Shown here piece by piece: positions 1 to 6,543 of a DNA stretch of 10,070 bases. This DNA is from Nitrospirota bacterium (GTDB lineage Bacteria > Nitrospirota > Thermodesulfovibrionia > Thermodesulfovibrionales > JdFR-86). Under the pieces are notes generated by a model. It made no database searches and had not been told where the DNA came from. It worked only from the letters and a program-made list of their open reading frames with translations. A program made the translations under genes and the position numbers. Within the stretch, counting starts at the first letter, position 1. Every line of letters starts with the position of its first letter. Location: positions 1-10,070 of the forward strand of contig DAOUWH010000040.1 of NCBI GenBank assembly GCA_030667205.1. Direction: 5' to 3'.

Positions 1-3000
1 ATGCCGATTCCTCAAGTTACGACGACAAAATCTTGTTGAGCGGAGCCACTACCAACTCGTCTTATTTCAGAATAATCCGACCCGCGAGCGGGCAAGGTCA
101 TGATGGGACTCCGACTGCAGGGGTCCGCTTCTTTAGCACTTCTGCGGATGATGTGTTCGACTTGTCGGAAAATTATGCTCAGGTTCAGGATGTTGCAGCT
201 AAGTTAACAATCAATTCGGGGAGCGGGTTCACCTGTTTTGTAACAAGAAACACAGGAAATACGCTTGTGGGTGTGATGGCTGTGGACTCAAGCAATAGCG
301 GCGCCGGAGGAGCGTATGGCTTCTGGTTAGCAGCCGCTACAGGATATGTGATAAATTGCTTGTGTCACAACGTCGACAATGCCGGCTTTGTTGTCGGCGG
401 GGGGATATCATATCTCTATAACTGCACCTCGACTAATAACAATACCGGGTTTTGGAAGAACACAGGGACTGGCCATGCCAAAAATTGCTGTGCTTCTGGA
501 AACTCATATATGGATTGGAACGGTTCGTGGGCGACGAAACAGACATGCACCTCCGAAGATGCCTCCCCTGCGTATGTAGACTCCGCCAATGACGACTTCC
601 ATTTAGACCAATCGGATACCGTTTGCTTAGACAACGGAACTGACTTAAGCAGCGATGCAATCTTTGCCTTCGACGACGACATAGACGGACATATCCGCTC
701 CGGAAGCTGGGATATCGGGTTTGACGAAATTGCGTACATAGTAGTGGCGCCCGCCGCCCAGCCTGTTGCGCTCAGCATCCCGGCCATCGCAGTCAAGACC
801 GGAATCAAGCTGACCCCTTCCGTACAGCCGATAGCTGTCTCTACCCCAGCGCCCACGGTCAAGACCCGAATCAAGGTTTTCCCTTCCGTACAGGTCGTGA
901 CGATATCAATCCCCACCCCGTCCGTCTCCGGGACCACGACGATTACCCCTTCCGTACAGTCGATAGCTGTCTCTACCCCGGCGCCCACGGTGAAGACCGG
1001 AATCAAGCTGACGCCGAGCGTACAGTCGGTGGCTGTCTCTATCCCGGCGCCCACGGTCAATATACACCAGGTGGTGAGACCGGCCGTACAGAGCGTGGCT
1101 ATCTCTATCCCGGCCCCAAAGGTCGTCATCCCCCTCACCGCCACGCAGCTCAGGGACCGGCCCAGTGCGGAGCCCGTCTACCTCGTGGAGGTCGAGCTTA
1201 AAAACTCCGGCCCCACGCTCTATATCTCGGACAGGAATATCGTGGTGACAGGCCAGCGCTACGAGAATTACATCCAGGACGTTTTAAGCCTCGCCGGGGA
1301 AACGGGCACACCCGAGGGCGACATGAGCCTCAAATTCAAAAACGACAGATACCGCTCCTACGACCACCTCATCGAACTCGGCGACACTTACCCCTTTGAG
1401 GGGGCCACGGTAACGGTCAAGGAGTGCTACCTCGACGGCGACGACATATCCTCGGCCGTCGTGATATTCAAGGGGGCGCTCGATGAGCCCCACGACATAG
1501 ACCGCATGGGCTTCATCTGCGGGCTATCTCCCATGGAGGCTTCAAGTGACCGCAAGTGGAAGCAGGATGTCATAGACACAGTCTCTTATCCCAACGCCTA
1601 CGAGGACCTGGGCGAGGTCGAGCCCATAATCTATGGCAACGACGTCCTCGTGCCGGCCCTCCGCGTAAACTGGGGCGGCAGGACGACGCTCGTGGCCCAG
1701 ATAAACGCCTCGCAGACCACGGGTATCGAGCTATCGGACTCCTCGCGCATCGAGTCCTCCGGCACCGTCGTGATAGACGACGAAAAGATAAGCTATACGG
1801 GAATATCCGCTAACGTGCTCACGGGCGTAACGCGCGGCATAGGCGGCACCACGGCCACCGCGCACCGCGCCGGGGCGGACGTGTGGCAGGACATGACATA
1901 TTACGACAGCCTCCTTGCGGCCCACGAGCTTCACAGCGTGGGGGACATCTTCGCCGAGATAAAGGGGCGCCTCTGGCGCGTAACAAGCGGCGTTTCGGCG
2001 GTGTTCGAGGGCGGCAAGCACTTTTTAAGAGCCACCGAGCAGATAAAGGTCAAGGCCATAGAGGACGCCGTAGGCGTGACCGACAACATCAGCATAACGA
2101 TCGGAGGGTCTAATAGGGAGACATATCCCAACGGGCACAGCGGCCTGCAGGGAACCGTTACTAACCCGGGAAACGCATATGATGGAGATGAAAATAGTTT
2201 AGCTCTTTGCCAGGATAATGGAGGGGTGTATGCTCCCGGTATGATACTTCTTTTCCCGTCCACGAGTTACGGCACGGTTGAAACGCAGTACGTTTATGCC
2301 AAGGTTTTAGGCAAAATAAGTGCCCCCGGCTGGTCCCCTTCGTCTGTAAATTTAAGCCAGGCGGCATGGGTTCGTTTTCAGAAAACGGGCGGCAATTGGG
2401 GAGATTCTATCGGGTTTTATAACAGCGACGCATGGCCCAATTTTAATTCCATATCCATTTACGAGGTAAAAAAGGAGGTCGTGTACACCGCCGACACGAG
2501 CAAGTCGGGCGCCGCCTACCGCTCCGGCGGGGTGTACGCCACGCACACGGTGGAGCGCTTCCACGCCGTGGTCTCGGGCCACAAGGACCCCGACGGCAAC
2601 TACGGCGGCACGGGCTCGCTTATCGAACGCCCCGATTATGCGATTAAAAATTTCCTTGTGAAACAGATGGGCTTTTCGCTTGCGGACATCGACAATACAT
2701 CCTTCACTGACGCCGGAAGCAACTTTTCCGCCGATGGCTATAAATTCGCATTCAGGATAGGCAGCCGGATAAAACCCTCGGAGTTTCTGAGGCGCATGGC
2801 GCGGGAGTGCCGCTCCATGATTATATACAAGGCGGGCAAATGGCATTTGGATTACCTTCCGGATGCCGCGCCGTCCGCAGTCAACAAAATATCCCGGGGG
2901 GATCTTGCCGGGGAGTTTTCAAAGTTCAAATTTTCAAAAACCCCGGTGGACAAGCTTTCAAACGACCTCACGGCGCGCTTCAGGAGAAATTACTCTCGGC

Positions 3001-3326
3001 TGGGCATGGACTCCGAATGGGACGCAACTGCGAAGTGTAGCGATTCCGCCTCGCAATCCAAATACGGCCTCTATCCAGGTGACCTGGACTTCGACCTCAT
3101 AAGGGACGCTTCCATGGCTGCGGACGTGCTCTCGCACATGCTCACCCAGCTCAAGGCCCCGCGCCTTACGGTGGAGTTTCCCATATTCTACGAGCACTTC
3201 GGCCTTGAGCCCGGCGACACTATTGAAATCGACGCCCCGCTGTACGATGGAAAAAAGTTCCTCATCGAGGCCATCCGGAGACTGGACAAATTCCGGGCAG
3301 AAGTGAGGGCGGTAGAGTGGTGGTAG
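1..3326 (+). CDS. Phage tail tip/hub-like protein with beta-helix and repeat regions (5' truncated)
   Basis: The reading frame is open to the left edge (first full codon at base 3), so the gene begins outside the window; the TTG at 33 is only the first permitted start codon. Numbering from that TTG, residues 1-236 are Gly/Asn/Ser-rich and resemble a right-handed beta-helix, ending in a DGHIRSGSWDIGFDE motif. Residues 240-371 are six 22-residue repeats. Residues about 372-500 look like the N-terminal module of tail-tip proteins (YLVEVEL, FKGALDEP). Residues 550-617 resemble a beta-sandwich common in virion proteins (VVIDDEKISYTG, LTGVTRGIGGTTA). Residues 693-816 look like a separate carbohydrate-binding-like insert (NPGNAYDGDEN). 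The C-terminus (EFLRRMARECRSMIIYKAGK, LEPGDTIEID, ending AVEWW) resembles the hub region of tail-tip (TipJ-like) proteins. Function as a host-recognition tail component is inferred from domain order. Neighbouring phage genes would lie upstream; none is seen downstream. Confidence 0.7.
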   Translation, partial: ADSSSYDDKILLSGATTNSSYFRIIRPASGQGHDGTPTAGVRFFSTSADDVFDLSENYAQVQDVAAKLTINSGSGFTCFVTRNTGNTLVGVMAVDSSNSGAGGAYGFWLAAATGYVINCLCHNVDNAGFVVGGGISYLYNCTSTNNNTGFWKNTGTGHAKNCCASGNSYMDWNGSWATKQTCTSEDASPAYVDSANDDFHLDQSDTVCLDNGTDLSSDAIFAFDDDIDGHIRSGSWDIGFDEIAYIVVAPAAQPVALSIPAIAVKTGIKLTPSVQPIAVSTPAPTVKTRIKVFPSVQVVTISIPTPSVSGTTTITPSVQSIAVSTPAPTVKTGIKLTPSVQSVAVSIPAPTVNIHQVVRPAVQSVAISIPAPKVVIPLTATQLRDRPSAEPVYLVEVELKNSGPTLYISDRNIVVTGQRYENYIQDVLSLAGETGTPEGDMSLKFKNDRYRSYDHLIELGDTYPFEGATVTVKECYLDGDDISSAVVIFKGALDEPHDIDRMGFICGLSPMEASSDRKWKQDVIDTVSYPNAYEDLGEVEPIIYGNDVLVPALRVNWGGRTTLVAQINASQTTGIELSDSSRIESSGTVVIDDEKISYTGISANVLTGVTRGIGGTTATAHRAGADVWQDMTYYDSLLAAHELHSVGDIFAEIKGRLWRVTSGVSAVFEGGKHFLRATEQIKVKAIEDAVGVTDNISITIGGSNRETYPNGHSGLQGTVTNPGNAYDGDENSLALCQDNGGVYAPGMILLFPSTSYGTVETQYVYAKVLGKISAPGWSPSSVNLSQAAWVRFQKTGGNWGDSIGFYNSDAWPNFNSISIYEVKKEVVYTADTSKSGAAYRSGGVYATHTVERFHAVVSGHKDPDGNYGGTGSLIERPDYAIKNFLVKQMGFSLADIDNTSFTDAGSNFSADGYKFAFRIGSRIKPSEFLRRMARECRSMIIYKAGKWHLDYLPDAAPSAVNKISRGDLAGEFSKFKFSKTPVDKLSNDLTARFRRNYSRLGMDSEWDATAKCSDSASQSKYGLYPGDLDFDLIRDASMAADVLSHMLTQLKAPRLTVEFPIFYEHFGLEPGDTIEIDAPLYDGKKFLIEAIRRLDKFRAEVRAVEWW
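750..1145 (+). repeat. Six tandem 66-bp repeats within the tail-like gene
   Basis: Units start at 750, 816, 882, 948, 1014 and 1080, exactly 66 bp apart. Each encodes 22 residues on the pattern PSVQ-(S/P)-(I/V)-AVS-(T/I)-PAPTV followed by a variable tail such as KTGIKLT. Units 2-5 begin with PSVQ; units 1 and 6 are more diverged (PAAQ, PAVQ). The repeats link the beta-helix-like region to the tail-tip-like region and read as an extended Pro/Val-rich stalk or linker. Confidence 0.9.
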
Positions 3327-3352
3327 GGGAAGATTTATCCCTTCCGATTTAT

Positions 3353-3358
3353 TATAAT
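3353..3358 (+). promoter_or_regulatory. Candidate -10 box for the CinA-like gene
   Basis: A perfect TATAAT lies 5 nt upstream of the ATG at 3364. No good -35 hexamer is seen at the usual distance, and no Shine-Dalgarno sequence lies between box and start. If used, transcription would begin at or next to the start codon and give a leaderless mRNA. This is inferred from sequence only. Confidence 0.4.
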
Positions 3359-3363
3359 AGGCC

Positions 3364-4089
3364 ATGTCCACCACGGCTGGGATAATCATTGTCGGCGATG
3401 AGATACTCTCGGGCAAGGTCCACGACACCAACTCCCACTTCCTCGCCTCGGAGCTCAGGGTCCTCGGGGTCGACGTCAGGCGCGTATACGTGATTCCCGA
3501 CGAGGTGGACATGGTGGCTAGCACTGTCAAGGAATTCTCCGAGGGCTTCGACTACGTCTTTACCTCCGGCGGCGTGGGCCCCACCCACGACGACGTGACC
3601 ATGGAGGGCATAACAAAGGCCTTCGGCCTCGGGACCACTACCTCGCAGGAGATACTTAATTATCTGGAAAAACGCTGCGGGGGCCGTCTCAACGAGGCCG
3701 TAAGGAAGATGGCCGAGCTTCCCGAAGGCGCCGAGATCCTCGAGGTCGAGGGGGCGTTCCCCCCGGTGGTCGTCAAAAACGTCTACATCCTGCCCGGCGT
3801 GCCCGAACTGCTGAGGAAGAAATTCCGCCAGATAAAGGAGCGCTTCCGCGCGGAGCCCTACCACCTTAGGAAGGTCTTCCTCAACGAGGAGGAATGCTTC
3901 GTGGCCCACCACCTCGACGTAGTGGTCTCGGAATTCCCCGAGGTGATGGTCGGCTCATACCCCAAGATGAGCGAGAAGGGATACAAGGTAATCCTCACCC
4001 TTGAGTCCAGGGACGCGGGCGCCCTTGAGCGCGCTTTCAAGAAACTGATTGGGCTGCTTCCCGAAGAAATAGTAGTGGCCGCGGAGTAG
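3364..4089 (+). CDS. CinA-like molybdopterin-binding (MoCF) domain protein
   Basis: This 241-residue protein matches the stand-alone N-terminal MoCF-type domain of the CinA/COG1058 family. Diagnostic parts are IIIVGDEILSGKVHDTNS (residues 7-24), TSGGVGPTHDDVTMEGI (67-83) and the NVYILPGVPELLRKKF segment (139-154). The C-terminal nicotinamide-nucleotide deamidase domain of full-length CinA is absent, and the length fits the single-domain subfamily. In characterised relatives this domain acts as a nucleotide pyrophosphatase, for example on ADP-ribose or FAD-like substrates; which substrate applies here cannot be read from sequence. The ATG start puts the conserved first beta strand at the very N-terminus, as expected. 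It is separated from the upstream tail-like gene by 37 bp containing a TATAAT, and ends 6 bp from the convergent HNH gene. Confidence 0.88.
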   Translation: MSTTAGIIIVGDEILSGKVHDTNSHFLASELRVLGVDVRRVYVIPDEVDMVASTVKEFSEGFDYVFTSGGVGPTHDDVTMEGITKAFGLGTTTSQEILNYLEKRCGGRLNEAVRKMAELPEGAEILEVEGAFPPVVVKNVYILPGVPELLRKKFRQIKERFRAEPYHLRKVFLNEEECFVAHHLDVVVSEFPEVMVGSYPKMSEKGYKVILTLESRDAGALERAFKKLIGLLPEEIVVAAE

Positions 4090-4095
4090 GGCGGG

Positions 4096-4395
4096 TCACT
4101 GCTCCTTAAGCTTCTTTAAATACTCCTCCCACTCCACAGGCAACAGGTATTTCTTCCTGCTGTTACATTCCTTGCAGGCGGGCACCAGGTTGCCCTTCGT
4201 GGACTTTCCGCCTCTGACAAGCGGGACTATGTGCTCCATCGTAAGCTCCTTTGGCGGGAACTTTCGCTCGCAGAAATGGCACACCCCGTCCGAGCGCTTG
4301 CGCTTCCACCACTGCGACTGGCGGAGTTTTCGCGCCTTTTCCTTCTCGCGCTTTATCTCCTCTTCGGAGACCTCGGAGACGAAATAGCCGTCCAT
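4096..4395 (-). CDS. Small HNH endonuclease-domain protein
   Basis: This 99-residue protein has a charged helical N-terminus (residues 10-35, Lys/Arg/Glu-rich) followed by a compact HNH/zinc module. It shows CxxC at C39/C42, the core MEHIVPLVRGG (H55 as likely catalytic or metal residue), N69 in GNLVPAC, and CKECN with C74/C77/N78. The four cysteines probably hold a structural zinc and the His/Asn/Asn set fits the beta-beta-alpha metal nuclease fold. Free-standing proteins of this size are common in bacteria and in phage packaging or intron contexts; the role here is unknown. It is convergent with the CinA-like gene. The ATG lacks a Shine-Dalgarno sequence. A TGT-TATCAT extended -10-like sequence (4401-4409) lies 5 nt upstream, and just beyond it is a GC-rich hairpin of the repeat family described below. 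Confidence 0.85.
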   Translation of the reverse strand: MDGYFVSEVSEEEIKREKEKARKLRQSQWWKRKRSDGVCHFCERKFPPKELTMEHIVPLVRGGKSTKGNLVPACKECNSRKKYLLPVEWEEYLKKLKEQ

Positions 4396-4418
4396 GGATA
4401 ATGATAACAGATACGGCT

Positions 4419-4457
4419 GGGGCTCCGCCCCGCAACGAATAGATTTTCAATGGGGGC
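4419..4457 (-). repeat. Short copy (R3) of dispersed hairpin repeat
   Basis: Read on the minus strand, gcccccattgaaaatct (4457-4441) is followed by ggggcggagcccc (4431-4419). These two blocks match the left and right ends of copies R1 (6590-6791) and R2 (7873-7983), but the middle of the element is missing. The right block is a hairpin with a 5-bp stem and a GGA loop. It lies between the DUF507 operon and the HNH gene. Confidence 0.7.
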
Positions 4458-4547
4458 AAATTAAAGACCCTTTAGAGGCAGGAATGACAATATCATGAAA
4501 CATCACTCAGGAAACTGCAGAAACAAAAGAAGGGATTTTAAGAATCG

Positions 4548-4829
4548 CTAATCCGCGAGGCCCTTTTTGACTTCCTCTTCGCGGTAGTACTTCTTGTAGA
4601 GCACTTCCCACTCGGGGCTCCCCTCCGTCACGTGCTTTGAGAGCGAGTCTATCTTTTTCCGGACGGCCTCGTCCATGTCATCGCCTATCTGGAGCTCGGC
4701 CACGATGGCGCGCTTCATGGCGCGGCGCACCGTGCCTTCTTCCTCGGTGATGTCGATAATGCCCTTGTCCAGGAGGGCCTTGAGGATGACGTGGGTCATG
4801 TGGGTTATCTTGTCGTCGGAAAGTTTCAT
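4548..4829 (-). CDS. DUF507 family protein (second copy)
   Basis: A 93-residue, highly charged, helical protein recognised as DUF507. Features are the N-terminal MKLSDDKITHMTHVILKALL, a DITEEEGTVRRAMKRAI segment, the DxMDEAVRKKIDSL block and the C-terminal EWEVLYKKYYREEEVKKG. It has no signal peptide, membrane segment or catalytic motif that I can recognise, and no biochemical role for the family is known to me. Its ATG overlaps the stop of the upstream DUF507 gene (ATGA, 4826-4829), so the two are almost certainly translationally coupled. Family members usually occur as adjacent pairs, which suggests a heteromeric partner relationship. It is the last gene of the operon; no clear hairpin terminator follows its stop codon. 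Confidence 0.85.
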   Translation of the reverse strand: MKLSDDKITHMTHVILKALLDKGIIDITEEEGTVRRAMKRAIVAELQIGDDMDEAVRKKIDSLSKHVTEGSPEWEVLYKKYYREEEVKKGLAD

Positions 4830-5107
4830 ACTATGATGTTTCGCTCCCTGATAAGCTTCTGCTTCGTCATGTCGAAGAGCCTCCTGAAGTCGAGCCTGCC
4901 GCGCTCTATCTCGGGCTCGAACTCCTTTAAAATCTCCCGGACCTCGTCGTTGATCCTGTCCTCTACCGAAAGCTCCCCGGTAATAAGTAACTCTATCTCA
5001 CCGGCCAGTTTCCCGCGGTCCACGTCGGGCACGATAAGCTCCTCGCTAAAGAGAGTGTCGACGATCCTTTTGGAGATGACCGGGATCCAGGACTTCGGTA
5101 TGCGCAT
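4826..5107 (-). CDS. DUF507 family protein (first copy)
   Basis: A 93-residue soluble protein of DUF507, diverged from its downstream neighbour. It starts MRIPKSWIPVISKRIVDTL and continues with a DRGKLAGEIELLI helix, an ELSVEDRINDEVREIL block aligned with the DDMDEAVRKKIDSL block of the second copy, and a C-terminal RRLFDMTKQKLIRERNIIV. Equal lengths and the same helix order support an ancient duplication. Only one base separates its ATG from the rpsR stop codon (TAG-G-ATG), so it is read from the same mRNA as the ribosomal proteins and should be made in step with them. A ribosome-linked function is a reasonable but unproven guess from this position. Confidence 0.85.
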   Translation of the reverse strand: MRIPKSWIPVISKRIVDTLFSEELIVPDVDRGKLAGEIELLITGELSVEDRINDEVREILKEFEPEIERGRLDFRRLFDMTKQKLIRERNIIV

Positions 5108-5108
5108 C

Positions 5109-5357
5109 CTATTTTTCCAGGAAAGAAAGAAGGGATATGTTTCTGGCGCGTTTTATCGAGGTCGTAAGCTCCCGCTGGTGGACGGCGCACACGCCCGTCA
5201 TCCTGCGCGGCAGTATCTTGCCCCTGTCGGTGATGTAGCTGCGGAGGGCCCTGATGTCCTTGTAGTCGATGAACGCTACCTTCTCCGAGCAGAAACGGCA
5301 GAACTTCCTCCGTTGTGTATACCTTCTGTGCTGCGGCTTGCCTCCTCGTGATATCAA
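5109..5357 (-). CDS. rpsR: 30S ribosomal protein S18
   Basis: This 82-residue protein has the S18 core: RRKFCRFC, a FIDYKDIRALRSYI helix, DRGKILPRRMTGVCAVHQ and the LTTSIKRARNISLLSF tail. S18 binds the 30S platform together with S6. C20/C23 plus C57/H60 form a possible zinc-binding set, as in the Cys-rich version of the protein. The best in-frame start is a TTG at 5357, 8 nt after a perfect AGGAGG (5366-5371) that overlaps the ssb stop codon. The nearer ATG at 5362 is out of frame and reads ATG-GAT-TGA, so TTG is preferred. Gap to ssb is 12 nt and to the DUF507 gene 1 nt. In many bacteria rplI follows rpsR; here it is replaced by the DUF507 pair. Confidence 0.96.
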   Translation of the reverse strand: MISRGGKPQHRRYTQRRKFCRFCSEKVAFIDYKDIRALRSYITDRGKILPRRMTGVCAVHQRELTTSIKRARNISLLSFLEK

Positions 5358-5369
5358 TCCATTAACCTC

Positions 5370-5786
5370 CTAAAATGGTTCAACGTCCGTAGTCTCCTCC
5401 GGCGGTGGGCCGGAGGGCTCCTGCGGTGGGCCGGAGGGCTCCTGCGGCGGGGCGTCGGCGGTGTCTCCCTTTTTGCCGAGGAACCTTACGTTCTGGGCAA
5501 CTACCTCCGTCTTGCTCCGCTGCTGCCCGTCGGTCTCCCAGCGCCTTTCCTGGAGCCTGCCCTCGGCGAGAACGGGCCTGCCCTTCGAGAGGTACTGGCT
5601 GCAGGTCTCGGCCTGCCTCCCGAACACTACCACGTCGATAAACAGTGTTTCTTCACGAAACTCATCCCCCTGCTTGAACTTCGAGGTCACCGCAATCCTC
5701 AGCGTGGTCACCGGGGTGCCCGAGGGCGTGTACCTCAGTTCGGGGTCCTTCGTCAGGTTGCCTATAAGTATTACCTTGTTAAACAC
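5370..5786 (-). CDS. ssb: Single-stranded DNA-binding protein
   Basis: A 138-residue SSB that coats single-stranded DNA in replication, repair and recombination. The OB-fold covers roughly residues 1-105 (VFNKVILIGNLTKDPELRYT, DVVVFGRQAETCSQYLSKG, LAEGRLQERRWETDGQQRSK). It is followed by a short Pro/Gln/Gly linker carrying a repeated PPQEPSG. The C-terminal tip is TDVEPF, a weakened form of the usual DDDIPF partner-binding tail that keeps the final Pro-Phe. The start is the GTG at 5786, 7 nt after a GAGGAG (5794-5799). The frame stays open upstream through 68 Pro-rich codons, but that stretch is only the antisense-phase shadow of the rpsF repeat tail. The start overlaps the end of rpsF by 8 bp, implying coupled translation. 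Confidence 0.95.
   Translation of the reverse strand: MFNKVILIGNLTKDPELRYTPSGTPVTTLRIAVTSKFKQGDEFREETLFIDVVVFGRQAETCSQYLSKGRPVLAEGRLQERRWETDGQQRSKTEVVAQNVRFLGKKGDTADAPPQEPSGPPQEPSGPPPEETTDVEPF
5402..5443 (-). repeat. Two tandem 21-bp repeats in the ssb linker
   Basis: The 21-bp units at 5402-5422 and 5423-5443 appear identical and encode the duplicated heptapeptide in the Pro-rich linker before the SSB tip. Being a multiple of three, gain or loss of a unit would only change linker length. Confidence 0.8.
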
Positions 5787-6309
5787 TTTCGGACTCCTCT
5801 CCTTCTTCCGCCTCTGTGGCGGTAGCGGCAGCGGTGGAGGCGGCATCGGTGGCGGTGGAGGCGGCCTCGGCATCGGTAGCTGTGGCGGCATCGGCATCGG
5901 TGGTGGCGGCCTCGGTGGCGGCCTCGGTGGCGGCCTCGGTGGCGGCCTCGGTGGCGGCAGCGGTGGCGGCAGCGGTGGCGGCAGCGGCATCGGCGAGGGA
6001 CTTCAGCACCGCCTCCTTCTGTTTTTTCTCGAGCCTCACGACCATGTACTTGAACACAGGGTCGTATACCTTGTAAAAGTCCTCAAGCTTTTTCACTGCA
6101 GTGGAAGGCGCATTGAACAGCAGCAGCACGAAAAACCCCCTGGTCTGCTTGTTCAGCTCGTAGGCGAGTTTCCTCCTGCCCCAGGGCTCTACCTTTAATA
6201 TCTCGCCCTTGTCGGCAGTGATCAGGTCCTTTATCTTTTCCGTGGCTGCTTCGATTTCCTCGTCGGAGAGGGAAGGGTTGATGATGACAATGTTCTCGTA
6301 CAGGTTCAC
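5779..6309 (-). CDS. rpsF: 30S ribosomal protein S6 with long Ala/Thr/Glu tail
   Basis: S6 sits on the 30S platform with S18. Residues 1-98 are a complete S6 domain (start VNLYENIVIINPSL, then WGRRKLAYELNKQTRGFFV and YDPVFKYMVVRLEK). The total is 176 residues, whereas S6 is typically about 95-140. The extra C-terminus, about residues 106-176, is low-complexity Ala/Thr with regularly spaced Glu and Asp, ending EEGEESESV. It is encoded largely by a 12-bp minisatellite (5902-5985). The GTG at 6309 is chosen because a perfect AAGGAGG (6315-6321) lies 5 nt upstream and the S6 fold begins at once. A 17-codon upstream extension to 6360 would run through a terminator-like hairpin. First gene of the operon with ssb, rpsR and two DUF507 genes; its stop overlaps the ssb start. 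Confidence 0.95.
   Translation of the reverse strand: MNLYENIVIINPSLSDEEIEAATEKIKDLITADKGEILKVEPWGRRKLAYELNKQTRGFFVLLLFNAPSTAVKKLEDFYKVYDPVFKYMVVRLEKKQKEAVLKSLADAAAATAAATAAATEAATEAATEAATEAATTDADAATATDAEAASTATDAASTAAATATEAEEGEESESV
5902..5985 (-). repeat. 12-bp minisatellite in the rpsF tail
   Basis: Seven perfect-length 12-bp units lie head to tail. Read on the + strand there are four ggtggcggcctc (5902, 5914, 5926, 5938) followed by three ggtggcggcagc (5950, 5962, 5974). On the coding strand they give three AAAT-like then four EAAT-like tetrapeptides. Degenerate units continue toward 5820. The flanking tail has the same composition, so the whole tail may have grown by unit duplication. Confidence 0.9.
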
Positions 6310-6314
6310 TATGT

Positions 6315-6321
6315 CCTCCTT
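6315..6321 (-). promoter_or_regulatory. Ribosome binding site that fixes the rpsF start
   Basis: A perfect AAGGAGG with a 5-nt spacer precedes the GTG at 6309. This supports GTG over upstream in-frame start candidates. Confidence 0.85.
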
Positions 6322-6343
6322 GCGGTTATTTCGATTACTCCCG

Positions 6344-6369
6344 AAAAAGCCCTTTCCCAAAGAAAGGGC
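6344..6369 (-). terminator. Terminator-like hairpin in the rpsF leader
   Basis: On the minus strand an 8-bp stem GCCCTTTC / GAAAGGGC with a 5-nt loop is followed directly by five T (6348-6344), a textbook intrinsic terminator. It lies after the tRNA-Pro gene, so it could end tRNA transcription. It also lies downstream of a good candidate rpsF promoter at 6383-6412, so transcripts of the ribosomal operon from that promoter would have to pass it. Confidence 0.75.
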
Positions 6370-6382
6370 AAGAAGCCTTTAA

Positions 6383-6412
6383 TTTATATCACATCCCCCG
6401 CCCCAAAAGCAA
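6383..6412 (-). promoter_or_regulatory. Candidate sigma70 promoter for the rpsF operon
   Basis: TTGCTT (6412-6407), an 18-nt spacer, then TATAAA (6388-6383) preceded by an extended -10 element (TGA). The predicted start near 6376 gives a leader of about 67 nt that contains the hairpin at 6349-6369. Confidence 0.55.
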
Positions 6413-6427
6413 GCGGCAAAGGGAGTC

Positions 6428-6504
<77 letters not shown>

Positions 6505-6513
6505 TAAATATCA

Positions 6514-6543
6514 ATCTTAAACCCCGCCTCCCCCACCTGTCAA
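6514..6543 (-). promoter_or_regulatory. Promoter of tRNA-Pro
   Basis: A consensus -35 TTGACA (6543-6538), an 18-nt spacer, and TAAGAT as -10 (6519-6514). The predicted start falls a few bases before the mature 5' end at 6504. Confidence 0.7.

Noticed and set aside
416..1144. 242-residue open frame on the minus strand over the 66-bp repeats
   Set aside because: It is antisense to a well supported coding region, and its repeats simply mirror the repeat array.
750..1145. CRISPR-like array
   Set aside because: Units are contiguous coding repeats with no spacers; they keep the reading frame of a long protein.
5787..5990. Pro-rich N-terminal extension of SSB
   Set aside because: The 68 extra codons are an out-of-phase reading of the rpsF repeat tail; a GTG with a good Shine-Dalgarno fits the conserved SSB start.
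5461..6198. Gly-rich + strand frame across rpsF and ssb
   Set aside because: The Gly-rich pattern is the complement of the rpsF minisatellite, and it overlaps two certain genes on the other strand.
6310..6360. 17-codon N-terminal extension of S6
   Set aside because: It would translate a terminator hairpin and lacks a ribosome binding site, whereas AAGGAGG sits just before the GTG at 6309.
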